Below are positions 27,901 through 35,762 of a DNA stretch of 64,000 bases, piece by piece. Source of the DNA: Sphingobacteriales bacterium UTBCD1 (GTDB taxonomy: Bacteria; Bacteroidota; Bacteroidia; Chitinophagales; Chitinophagaceae). A program made the translations under genes and the position numbers. The stretch spans positions 34,986-98,985 of the forward strand of contig MWTC01000015.1 of assembly GCA_002066995.1 (NCBI GenBank), written 5' to 3'. The notes beneath the pieces are model-generated. The model worked only from the letters and a program-made list of their open reading frames with translations, was not told the origin of the DNA and ran no database searches. Each line of letters starts with the position of its first letter. The first letter of the stretch is position 1.

Positions 27901-28060
27901 AGTAAGCCTCAGCGGCCGTGATCTTTTTTCATGGGATAAATATGATGGATATGATCCCGAAGTGAATTCAGGCGGGCAAAGCACCATTTTACGGGGTATT
28001 GATTTTGGTTCAGTGCCGATTCCCCGGACTTTTAAATTAGGAATCGCTGCAAAATTCTAA
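24938..28060 (+). CDS. SusC/RagA-family TonB-linked outer-membrane receptor
   Basis: A 1040-residue SusC-type protein that forms the barrel of an outer-membrane importer together with the SusD-like lid encoded next. After the signal peptide (end about 31, IGLAQ), a carboxypeptidase-like regulatory domain follows (VRISGKVTGPDGKGLPAITV). The plug has the SusC hallmark GKTAGAQIVQNNGDPAGGFS and the SSDPLYIVDGVIINN box. The barrel runs to a C-terminal phenylalanine (GIAAKF). The substrate cannot be told: no glycosidase, sulfatase, peptidase, sigma factor or SusR/HTCS regulator is adjacent. Confidence 0.95.
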   Translation: MRKLYQRRQSKWKNIFFVLALQLCTLIGLAQVRISGKVTGPDGKGLPAITVLIHNTTYGTTTDADGAYSLQANLRSGTYQIDFSGVGFKSKSQALEVGSASSYTSDVQLAIDALSMDEVILTGVSLGTTRKQLGSYISTVKADQLTEGATSNVLAALQGKTAGAQIVQNNGDPAGGFSVRLRGISSILSSSDPLYIVDGVIINNATNRVTNTQNSYDGNNFVGTIGQNRLADINPADIDHIEVLNGAAAAAIYGSRANAGVIQIFTKKGSSGAPVINFSTGIMMNQLRKKIGVNHAPLKFGGPTDGPGAFTQDIITAVGGALLTNTTAVTRYDYQDYIFTTGLGTDNNVSISGGSDKTKYYISGSYFFNQGIVKNTDARRYTFRANIDQTLNRWLSVNLGLNYINSSAHEKPDGNSFYSPMNSVTIIGNFHNIWQRDALGNIQAVGERGRVNPVSVIEDFKQREETDRIIANLGAKLKPMKGLTFDYTLGIDNYAQNGTTYMPPFTYNVNTAFFGGGLTLDPTLNGYASAGNDNFFQINNELNGTYQFNITPDLASTTQVGYSMQYENNRYSLIQGRGMAPFVQTVNGASTLLPSTDSRSELSISGEYLQQNFKYKNQLFITGAIRRDGSSVFGANQRNQLYYKASGSYLISETKFWKESMSWWNMFKIRAAYGQSGNLTGIGAYSRFNTYTSNSYLSRTSLNSSSVLANSNVKPERQGELEIGTDMSFLKDRLSLTFNWYNKKVTDLLYTRNIAPTNGFSSLLDNLGSLRNKGFEILLTGSPVLKKDLQWNVTLIYNHNRNKVLDVGSALILLSTNAGAPVSLLQGYPVGVFYGTFFAVDANGNQVKNPAGIPQIEKGVQNGPLSYTPQRDGNGLPIGTTLRKVIGDPNPKYTATLTNDVNYKKFGLHVQLDAVQGLNVFNADFRTRQGVGNGLVAQQEDLGQVPRGYILGVYQVEQWRIANGAFVKLREVSLSYDLGKFKIFRDLSVSLSGRDLFSWDKYDGYDPEVNSGGQSTILRGIDFGSVPIPRTFKLGIAAKF

Positions 28061-28078
28061 CCTCAAAAAACTATTAAC

Positions 28079-29377
28079 ATGAAAAAGCAATTTATCAAAA
28101 TAGCATTTTACGGATTATCAGCTGTCATGCTTTTATTCCAGTCGTCCTGTAAAAAGGATTATGTCAATCCAAATGCTGCAACGGATCAGCAGGTATTCAG
28201 TTCACCACAGGGATTGACAGGAGTGGCAGTCGGGTTACAACGTGTATATACTGCCGGCCGTGCAAGTTCTTTGTACAACAAAGTAAATATTAACGGTCTG
28301 ATCACATCTGAAATGATCGTATTAAACCAGGGTAATACCGGCGAATACCAATTGCAATTAGGTGGAGGCGCCGTGGATGGAACTAATACACTTGCAGCAG
28401 GAATGTGGATTTCCAGCAACAAGATAATTTATGATGCAAATAATGTGATCAATGGAGCGCAAGGCCTTTCTGACAAAGGATATGCCAGCGGGTTGATAGG
28501 GTATGCATCAATTTTCAAAGCGCTTGCTATCGGAGACATGTCTATGTTTTGGCCACAGGTCCCGGCCAGTATTGGAAAGAATGTGACTTTTATTGACAGG
28601 ATGCAAGGATATGCCAGTGCCATTTCTGTTATTGATAATGCGCTGACAGCAATATCTACCAATCCGATCTCAAATGCTTTTTTGTCAAATATTCCTGCAG
28701 GGATCAATATTGTCAACACACTTCATGCATTGAAAGCAAGATTTTCTCTTTTTTCCGGCAATTATAATCAGGCAATGACCGAAGCTAACGCGGCAAGCCT
28801 GACAGTGAAATCTGTTTTCAATTTCTCGACAGTGAACCTGAATCCTATTTTTGAAACGGTTACTTCAACCAATAACGTTACCGCAGCAATAGACAACACA
28901 ACATTAGGATTGCCCGCGGGTTTGCAGCCGGATCCCGGAGATAGCAGGCTCGCATTCTATACTACTAATGCTTATAATTCCAAAGTATTGGGATTTGGTG
29001 CCGGAACGGTGACGCCCTGGCCCGTTTATTTACCCGGTGAAATGGTTTTAATAAAAGCTGAAGCGTATGCCCGCCAGAGTACTCCGGACCTTACTAATGC
29101 TTTGGCACAATTAAATCTTATCGTCACAAAAACACCTGCAATTGATCCTTACGGGGTAGGGGCAAACTTACCGGCACTGGTTGGACCTTATACACAGGCT
29201 CAGCTGTTGGATCAGATTTATAAAAACAGATGTATTGAGTTATATATGGCTGGCTTTAAACTGGAAGATATGCGGAGATTTGGCAGACCGACTTCTGAGA
29301 TGAAAAGGAACCTGTTACCCTATCCCTTCCAGGAAAGGGATAACAACCCCAATACACCTCCGGACCCTACTTTCTAA
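28079..29377 (+). CDS. SusD/RagB-family outer-membrane lipoprotein
   Basis: A 432-residue surface lipoprotein with lipobox at residues 20-24 (FQSSC, C24). The N-terminal NPNAATDQQVFSSPQGLTG and C-terminal IYKNRCIELYMAGFKLEDMR with RFGRP are typical of SusD. It is somewhat short for the family. It acts as the hinged lid of the SusC barrel and binds the incoming ligand. The gene begins 18 bp after the susC-like gene and is followed by a strong terminator, so the operon contains only these two genes. Confidence 0.93.
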   Translation: MKKQFIKIAFYGLSAVMLLFQSSCKKDYVNPNAATDQQVFSSPQGLTGVAVGLQRVYTAGRASSLYNKVNINGLITSEMIVLNQGNTGEYQLQLGGGAVDGTNTLAAGMWISSNKIIYDANNVINGAQGLSDKGYASGLIGYASIFKALAIGDMSMFWPQVPASIGKNVTFIDRMQGYASAISVIDNALTAISTNPISNAFLSNIPAGINIVNTLHALKARFSLFSGNYNQAMTEANAASLTVKSVFNFSTVNLNPIFETVTSTNNVTAAIDNTTLGLPAGLQPDPGDSRLAFYTTNAYNSKVLGFGAGTVTPWPVYLPGEMVLIKAEAYARQSTPDLTNALAQLNLIVTKTPAIDPYGVGANLPALVGPYTQAQLLDQIYKNRCIELYMAGFKLEDMRRFGRPTSEMKRNLLPYPFQERDNNPNTPPDPTF

Positions 29378-29398
29378 TCGATGTTTTATGGTTGTTGA

Positions 29399-29424
29399 AA
29401 AGGGCTGCTGAAAAGCAGCCCTTT
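29399..29424 (+). terminator. Terminator of the SusCD operon
   Basis: An 11-bp perfect stem (AAAGGGCTGCT and complement) closed by a GAAA tetraloop, 21 bp after the SusD-like stop. The 3' arm ends in TTT followed by CAATTT, so the U tract is short but the stem is very stable. Confidence 0.8.
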
Positions 29425-29496
29425 CAATTTCAGCTATAAGGAATTATTATGGAAATTTTTGCAAACCTTAGAGTAATTTTAAAACAAACTTCCGGT

Positions 29497-30345
29497 ATGA
29501 AACTCTTTATCCATTTTTTCCTGGTAAGTATTTTATCATTTTCCATTATACCCGCATCGGCAAAATTTTACTTTCAACCGCAGGAACAGGATACCACCAT
29601 TGATATGTTGGATGATCTTGGAGTATTTTTTTCCGGTTGTGATACCGTTGCCAATCAGGCAAAGACCACTCTGATAATGAAAAACGGGAAAACGGTATCT
29701 CTTGAAAATATTTTCAGAAGCGAAGGTGATGATCTTTCAGGGATCGGGAAGCAGTATGGGCTCAAAGACCTGGATGGCGACGGCACAAAGGAATTAGTAT
29801 TGTTCAATTACACCGGCGGTGCTCACTGTTGTGATGAATTGTATGTGTTTAAATATGTTTCGCCGGGTAAGTACAGATATGCTGTTAAAACCTTTGCCGG
29901 GGATGTAAACATAACGCCACAGAACGAATTTGTCTATCATTTTTATGAGCAGTACGGATACTTCTTTACTTGTTTTGCCTGCGGATATGAAGATTCTTCT
30001 GATACGGCTCCGCTTCCGGTACATTCTATCCTGCTTCGATATGATAAGGGAAGATTGAAAGTGATACCGGGCGATACCGAACTGAAGAATACGATCAATG
30101 ATAACCTGGGCAAATTAAGAGAGCAGCCCTATCAGAAAGTTACCGGAGGAGATGATATCGATTTTGATAACGGATTGCGCAAAGAGTTTGCGCTCAATCT
30201 TGCCGTTTATTACTTTTCTTTTGGAAAGAATATCAATAGCACCAAAGCCGTCTTTGATAAATATTATACTTTCCCGGATGCCAAAGAGGTATGGAAAGAG
30301 TTTAGAGAGATATTAAAAGGTATTGAATCAGATAATGATTTCTGA
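29497..30345 (+). CDS. Secreted hypothetical protein with a calcium-loop-like motif
   Basis: 282 residues from the ATG at 29497, preferred over 29449 because it opens a clean signal peptide (hydrophobic about 5-20, ending IIPASA). A loop DLDGDGTKEL resembles a calcium-binding EF-hand or FG-GAP-type loop in a beta-rich region (KELVLFNYTGGAHCCDELYV). A CFACGYE segment follows. The C-terminal third is helical. I do not recognise the family beyond FG-GAP resemblance. Its stop directly abuts the stop of queG on the other strand (no spacer). Confidence 0.6.
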   Translation: MKLFIHFFLVSILSFSIIPASAKFYFQPQEQDTTIDMLDDLGVFFSGCDTVANQAKTTLIMKNGKTVSLENIFRSEGDDLSGIGKQYGLKDLDGDGTKELVLFNYTGGAHCCDELYVFKYVSPGKYRYAVKTFAGDVNITPQNEFVYHFYEQYGYFFTCFACGYEDSSDTAPLPVHSILLRYDKGRLKVIPGDTELKNTINDNLGKLREQPYQKVTGGDDIDFDNGLRKEFALNLAVYYFSFGKNINSTKAVFDKYYTFPDAKEVWKEFREILKGIESDNDF

Positions 30346-31305
30346 TCATCCGGGTGAGATAAATTTCAGATTTCTCTGTATCCCTTTCCATTTTGAACGG
30401 TACAGGGCAGACTTCCTGAATAGTTTTCTGAATGCTTCTTCGTTCATTGAATGCCATTCCTGTGTAGAAAGGTTCAGTACTTCGGGAATGGGATTGAATT
30501 CCGGTTCGTTATTAGGTTTGCTGAAACGGTTCCAGGGGCAAACTTCCTGGCAAATGTCGCAACCGAACATCCATCCTTCAAACCTGCCTTTCATTTCATC
30601 TGGTATGATCTGTTCTTTTAGCTCTATGGTGAAATAAGAAATACATTTACTTCCATCTATCACTTTCCCGGGCAAAATTGCTCCGGTGGGGCATGCATCC
30701 AAACAGCGGGTGCAGGTACCGCAATAATCTTTTGCAAAAGGATCATCAGGGTCAATATCCAGATCGGTGATCAGTGTTGCAATAAAGAAAAAAGATCCGT
30801 TCTGTTTTGTGATGAGTGTTCCGTTTTTTCCAACCCATCCCAGGCCGCTTCTTTGTGCCCAGCTCTTTTCTAAAACAGGAGCAGAATCAACAAAGCCTCT
30901 TCCTGCTATGTCACCGATCTCTTCCCGGATCGTTGCCAGGAATTCGTTTAGTTCTTTACGGATTACGTCATGATAATCTTTTCCATAAGCATACCTGGAA
31001 ATCTTTGGTGCATTATTTTTTTGTACTTCCCGGGGAAAATAATTTTTTAATAAAGTGATCACTGATTTTGCACCGGGTACCAGCTTTGTGGGATCCACTC
31101 TCAGGTCAAAATAGTTTTCCATATAATGCATAGTGCCGTTCATCTTATTGGAAAGCCAGTTTTCCAGGCGCACGGCATCATCATCCAACCGGGCAGCTTT
31201 GGCGATGCCGCAGTAGTCGAAGCCGAATCTGGCAGCAGTATTCCTGATCAGAAATTTATTTTTTGCAGAACCATTCAAAGTTTTTTTTTGATGTTTTACA
31301 AACAT
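30346..31305 (-). CDS. queG: Epoxyqueuosine reductase
   Basis: 319 residues from the ATG at 31305; the longer frame to 31389 adds an unrelated leader. QueG carries out the last step of queuosine synthesis in tRNA, reducing epoxyqueuosine with cobalamin and two [4Fe-4S] clusters. Cluster motifs are CGTCTRCLDACPTGAI and CDICQEVCPWN. Upstream are the cobalamin-binding region blocks (KSVITLLKNYFPREV, SRYAYGKDYHDVI) and FVDSAPVLEKSWAQRSGLGW. Length fits the shorter form without the C-terminal HEAT repeats seen in some species. Confidence 0.94.
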   Translation of the reverse strand: MFVKHQKKTLNGSAKNKFLIRNTAARFGFDYCGIAKAARLDDDAVRLENWLSNKMNGTMHYMENYFDLRVDPTKLVPGAKSVITLLKNYFPREVQKNNAPKISRYAYGKDYHDVIRKELNEFLATIREEIGDIAGRGFVDSAPVLEKSWAQRSGLGWVGKNGTLITKQNGSFFFIATLITDLDIDPDDPFAKDYCGTCTRCLDACPTGAILPGKVIDGSKCISYFTIELKEQIIPDEMKGRFEGWMFGCDICQEVCPWNRFSKPNNEPEFNPIPEVLNLSTQEWHSMNEEAFRKLFRKSALYRSKWKGIQRNLKFISPG

Positions 31306-31401
31306 AATGCTTTCGTTCTTATTGAGATTTGTTTTAGATAGTGAAGAATTGTAATGTAAGATAAAGTATAGTCTTATTAGAAGTCCCAAAAAAATTGTAA
31401 G

Positions 31402-31434
31402 TTGGCATAGTAAACTTTAACCAGAATACTTTTA
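31402..31434 (+). promoter_or_regulatory. Possible promoter of the DUF3857 pair
   Basis: TTG at 31402-31404, 22 nt, then TACTTTTA at 31427-31434 (7 of 8). The start codon follows after 3 nt, giving a very short leader if real. Confidence 0.3.
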
Positions 31435-31437
31435 TCT

Positions 31438-33459
31438 ATGAGCTCCAAAACTTATTGCATACTTTTTGCATTCTGCACTCTTTCTCTTTTTTCTGCAGGG
31501 CAACAGCCGACTCAAACTGATGCAAAATATGGTAAAATAGCAGTAGCGGATTTCAATATAAACCTGAATTCGCTAGATAGTAATGCCGATGCAGTTGTTA
31601 TTGCAGATGTGGGATCTTCACAAATTTTAGGGAATTCAAAAGGATGGTTTTCACTGGAATTTACTCGGTTCAGAAGGGTAAAAATTCTTAACAAGAGCGG
31701 TTATGATGCTGCTAATGTGGAGATCTATCTTTATAAAGATGGCACTGATGAAGAACAACTGAATAAAGTAAAAGCAGTAACCTATAACATGGAAAACGGT
31801 AAGGTTTCTGAAACCAGGCTGGATTCGAGAAGCGGAGTGTATAAAGATGTACTCAATAGTCATGAAATAGTACGAAAATTTACCTTTCCTAATGTCAGAG
31901 AGGGATCAATAATCGAGTATGAGTACACGGTTACATCTGACTTTTTATTTAACCTGCAACCATGGGGCTTCCAGCGGGAATACCCTGTTTTATGGAGCGA
32001 ATATAATTTGACTTGTCCGGAATTTTTAGGATATGTTTTTCTAACCCAGGGGTATCAGCCTTTTTACTTACAGGACAAGAAGTACCGGAATGCAAGATTT
32101 CATGTAGCAGATAATTATACTTCAAACAGAAGTGAATCACTTGATTTTGATGCACAGGTAGCTGACTATCGTTGGGTAATGCGAAATGTTCCTGCATTAA
32201 AGGAGGAAAGTTTTACTTCTACCATTAACAACCATATTGCAAAGATCAGCTTCCAATTATCGGAGTACAAGTATCCACTACAGACAACCAAGGTGATGGG
32301 CACCTGGCCTGAGGTATGTGATAAATTACTAAAGTCTGACCAGTTTGGAGCGGATCTCAACCGTAATAACGGTTGGATGAGCGATGTCGTGAAGCCCCTG
32401 ATCAACGGAGTAAGTAGTGAAACGGAAAAGGCCAAAAACATCTTTAATTATGTAAGGGATAATTTTACCTGCACATCTTATAACAGGTGGAACCTGGATG
32501 AATCTTTGAAAAATATTTTTAAAAAAAAGAAGGGCAGTGTGGCGGAGATCAACTTATTACTGACTGCGATGCTGAAATATGCAGATATAAATGCCGATCC
32601 TGTTATTTTAAGCACAAGGTCTCATGGTTATACCTACGCATTGTATCCCGTTCTTGACCGTTTTAATTATGTAATCTGCATGGTAAAAGCAGATAGGAAA
32701 AAAATATTTCTTGATGCGAGCCAGCCCCGCTTGGGTTTTGGCAGATTAACACCTGATTGTTATAATGGAAATGCAAGAGTTGTGGATATGAAAGCTACCC
32801 CTTTGGAATTTTCTGCAGATTCTTTGTTGGAAAAAAAATCAACGTATGTGTTTATTACGCAGAATGATAAAGGGGAGATTGTAGGAAAATTCACACAGAC
32901 CCCCGGCTATTATGAATCTCATACAATAAGGGAGAGAATAAAAGAAAAAGGGAAAGATGATTTTTTTCAAACTATCAGAAAAGCGTATGGCCCCGGCATA
33001 TCCGAACTTTTTAATTCAAAAATTGACCAGTTGGACAGCCTGGAAACAAGTGTCAAAATCTTTTATGAATTTAAGATGAACCAGGACAGTAATGACATTA
33101 TTTATGTGAACCCAATGATGGGTGAGGGATACAAACAAAATCCGTTTAAGTCTGCTGAAAGATTTTACCCGGTTGAAATGCCTTACGTAATAGATGAGTC
33201 CTATAATTTTAGCCTGATAATCCCCGGTGGTTACCAGATCGATGAATTGCCGAAATCAGAAAAGGTTGTGATAGATGAAGAAGGAGACGGACAATTTGAA
33301 TATCTTATTGCAGAGTCAGGAGGTGTGATTTCAATCCGGGCAAGAATTCTCATTAAACGGACATTTTTCCAGCAGGATGAATATGAAATTCTAAGAGAGT
33401 TTTTTAACAGGATCGTAAAAAAGCAAAGTGAACAAATCGTCTTGAAAAAGAAATCCTGA
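31438..33459 (+). CDS. DUF3857 protein with degenerate transglutaminase-like domain
   Basis: A 673-residue secreted protein. Signal peptide about 1-21 (ending FSAGQ), then a DUF3857 beta-domain (about 50-250; REGSIIEYEYTVTSDF is its core) and a transglutaminase-like domain (about 325-430). The usual catalytic Cys position reads KGSVAEINLLL (V368) and the His position reads FNYVI (Y411), while the Asp is kept (FLDAS, D426). It is thus predicted to lack transglutaminase or protease chemistry. It is followed 4 bp later by a paralogue that keeps Cys and His, so the two probably act together at the envelope. Function is unknown. Confidence 0.85.
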   Translation: MSSKTYCILFAFCTLSLFSAGQQPTQTDAKYGKIAVADFNINLNSLDSNADAVVIADVGSSQILGNSKGWFSLEFTRFRRVKILNKSGYDAANVEIYLYKDGTDEEQLNKVKAVTYNMENGKVSETRLDSRSGVYKDVLNSHEIVRKFTFPNVREGSIIEYEYTVTSDFLFNLQPWGFQREYPVLWSEYNLTCPEFLGYVFLTQGYQPFYLQDKKYRNARFHVADNYTSNRSESLDFDAQVADYRWVMRNVPALKEESFTSTINNHIAKISFQLSEYKYPLQTTKVMGTWPEVCDKLLKSDQFGADLNRNNGWMSDVVKPLINGVSSETEKAKNIFNYVRDNFTCTSYNRWNLDESLKNIFKKKKGSVAEINLLLTAMLKYADINADPVILSTRSHGYTYALYPVLDRFNYVICMVKADRKKIFLDASQPRLGFGRLTPDCYNGNARVVDMKATPLEFSADSLLEKKSTYVFITQNDKGEIVGKFTQTPGYYESHTIRERIKEKGKDDFFQTIRKAYGPGISELFNSKIDQLDSLETSVKIFYEFKMNQDSNDIIYVNPMMGEGYKQNPFKSAERFYPVEMPYVIDESYNFSLIIPGGYQIDELPKSEKVVIDEEGDGQFEYLIAESGGVISIRARILIKRTFFQQDEYEILREFFNRIVKKQSEQIVLKKKS

Positions 33460-33463
33460 TAAA

Positions 33464-35395
33464 ATGAAAAAGCCCTGCCTGTTAATTTATCTAATTATTT
33501 TTTTTGATTCATTGTCTTTTGCCGGTGATGGAGATTATGCTGTATCAAAGATTCCCCAGGTACTTTTAAAAAATGCAGATGCAGTTGTCCGGCTTCAGGA
33601 AGTACGGTTCCAGGTTAATAACACCAGGGAAGCAACGGAATGGAATCATTATGTCATTACAATCATGAAAGAAAGCGGTGAAACCAGTTCAGGATTTGCT
33701 GATTATTATGACAAGATGCGTGATATCCTGTCTGTGGAGGGAATCTTATATGATAGCAACGGAAGAATAATAAAAAAGATGAAGTCAAAGGATATGGAAG
33801 ACATCAGCGGGGTAGATGATAACAGCCTGATGGATGATAGCCGGGTTAAACGACATAATTTCTACTATAAAGCATATCCTTATACAATAGAATACACAGA
33901 AGTTATCCGCTATAGAAATACACTTTTTTTCCCGGCATGGATGCCGCAAAATGATGAAAAGATATCAGTGGAATTCAGCCAGTTTTCGATGATCTGCCCT
34001 GAAGAGTATAAATTCCGGTTCCGTTCTTTTAATTATCCCGGCGAACCTGAAGTCTCAACTGATAAAGGAAAAGTTGTTACCCGATGGTCTGTACATGACC
34101 TGCCTGCATTTTTAGAAGAGCCCAATTCACCTTACCAGAATGAAATTACGCCCTGCATTTATTTTGCTCCAACAGATTTCCAGGTTGATAATTATTCCGG
34201 CAATATGAACAGCTGGCAGGATTTCGGAAGATTTGTCTATGCACTCAAACAGGGAAGAGATGTATTGCCGGATAATGTAAAAACTAAAGTTCATCAATTA
34301 TCCGATGGAATAACGGACATTAAGAAAAAAATTCAGATTTTGTATGAATATATGCAAAAACACACCCGCTATGTGAGTATTCAATTAGGAATTGGCGGAT
34401 GGCAACCGTTCGATGCAACTTACGTAGCTAATAAAGGATATGGTGATTGTAAGGCATTGACCAATTATATGTACAGCATATTAAAGGAAGCCGGTATTCC
34501 GTCTTTTTATACATTGGTAAAAGCAGGAAGAAATTCCAGGCCAATTTTAGATGATTTTCCTTCACAGCAATTCAATCATGTGATCTTGAGTGTGCCTGTT
34601 TCAGGAGATACGGTTTGGCTCGAATGTACCAGTCAGACTTTACCATCAGGATATTTAAGCGATTTTACCTGCAACCGCAAAGCATTACTGATTAATGAAA
34701 ATGAGAGCAAGCTGATACATACTCCCGTGTACGGATTGAATGAGAACACAATGATCAGGAAAGTGAGTGCTGTATTGGATGAGAATGAAACTTTGAAAGT
34801 AAAGTCTGTGACGGATTATAGAGCCATGCAGGAAGATAAACTGCATCAGATGATACATTATTTATCAAAAGAAAAAATAAAACAAAACCTGAGGGAACAA
34901 CTTGATTTTGGTACGTATGAAGTAAACAGTTTTGATTACACTGAAGAACTATCTTCACTTCCTGTAATGCAGGAAACACTTGATCTGACGGTAAGCAACT
35001 ATGCTTCTGCTACAGGCAAACGGTTATTCATTATGCCCAACATCATGACCCGTTCATCAAGGAAATTCGGCATGAACGAAGAAAGAAAATATGATATTGT
35101 TTTCCATGCGGAATACCGCGATATTGATTCTGCAGAAATCTTAATTCCCGATGGGTATAAAGCTGAATCAGTACCCAGGCCAGTTACTATAGAAAGTAAA
35201 TTTGGAAAATATTCCAATTCAGTAATACTTGAAGGGAATAAAATAGTTTATTACCGGTTGGTGGAGCAATACAGTGGCAGGTTTCCTGCAAAAGAGTACA
35301 CTGATGCAGTACGGTTTTATGACAATATTTATCAGGCTGATCGCAGCAAAGTCGTGTTAGTAAAAAACAATTCTTCTGATCAAAAAAGTTTTTAA
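33464..35395 (+). CDS. DUF3857 protein with transglutaminase-like domain, catalytic Cys and His intact
   Basis: A 643-residue paralogue of the preceding gene product. Signal peptide about 1-20. DUF3857 domain at about 45-260, with the TIEYTEVIRYRNTLFFPAWM core. Transglutaminase-like domain at about 275-395: C329 in YGDCKALTNYM, H372 in FNHVIL, and E387 (WLECTS) where the third member of the triad is expected. Predicted extracytoplasmic papain-fold enzyme or binding protein of unknown substrate. Its stop abuts the stop of the convergent membrane-protein gene with no spacer. Confidence 0.88.
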   Translation: MKKPCLLIYLIIFFDSLSFAGDGDYAVSKIPQVLLKNADAVVRLQEVRFQVNNTREATEWNHYVITIMKESGETSSGFADYYDKMRDILSVEGILYDSNGRIIKKMKSKDMEDISGVDDNSLMDDSRVKRHNFYYKAYPYTIEYTEVIRYRNTLFFPAWMPQNDEKISVEFSQFSMICPEEYKFRFRSFNYPGEPEVSTDKGKVVTRWSVHDLPAFLEEPNSPYQNEITPCIYFAPTDFQVDNYSGNMNSWQDFGRFVYALKQGRDVLPDNVKTKVHQLSDGITDIKKKIQILYEYMQKHTRYVSIQLGIGGWQPFDATYVANKGYGDCKALTNYMYSILKEAGIPSFYTLVKAGRNSRPILDDFPSQQFNHVILSVPVSGDTVWLECTSQTLPSGYLSDFTCNRKALLINENESKLIHTPVYGLNENTMIRKVSAVLDENETLKVKSVTDYRAMQEDKLHQMIHYLSKEKIKQNLREQLDFGTYEVNSFDYTEELSSLPVMQETLDLTVSNYASATGKRLFIMPNIMTRSSRKFGMNEERKYDIVFHAEYRDIDSAEILIPDGYKAESVPRPVTIESKFGKYSNSVILEGNKIVYYRLVEQYSGRFPAKEYTDAVRFYDNIYQADRSKVVLVKNNSSDQKSF

Positions 35396-35737
35396 TTACT
35401 GCTCCCCCAGGTGCAGGCGATGGAATAACCTGTGTGCTACCGGCGCCAGGATGATACCGATATTAGTGATGAATACCACACCGGAAAACAGGGCATAAAG
35501 CGAAGAGAACCATTTGCCGATGACCGTATTGATTTCCACTACCGGGCCCATTCCGGATAGGATCATGGATGCGTTATGCAGAGAATCCAGCCAGGAAATG
35601 TTTGAAGTATAATGATACCCCAGGATCCCGATCATCAGGCAGATAAAAATGATCAGCGAAGAGAGTAAAATATTTTTCATCACTCTCTTATAGAAAATTT
35701 TCATGGGCGCTAATGCCATTTTCCTATGTTCGTACAT
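35396..35737 (-). CDS. Small membrane protein with a pore-loop-like region
   Basis: A 113-residue protein with hydrophobic segments at about 20-44 and 77-98, and a shorter amphipathic segment between them (residues about 48-66). The layout, segment - ASMILSGMGPV - GKWFSSLYALFSGVVFI, resembles the TM1-pore helix-filter-TM2 of two-TM potassium channels, but the filter reads SGMGPV in place of TVGYGD. A histidine/arginine tail follows (HRLFHRLHLGEQ). Resemblance is by eye only, so the function stays open. The start could also be the Met at residue 7 or 12. Confidence 0.55.
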   Translation of the reverse strand: MYEHRKMALAPMKIFYKRVMKNILLSSLIIFICLMIGILGYHYTSNISWLDSLHNASMILSGMGPVVEINTVIGKWFSSLYALFSGVVFITNIGIILAPVAHRLFHRLHLGEQ

Positions 35738-35762
35738 ATATGGTGTGGTTGTGGTTGACTGA

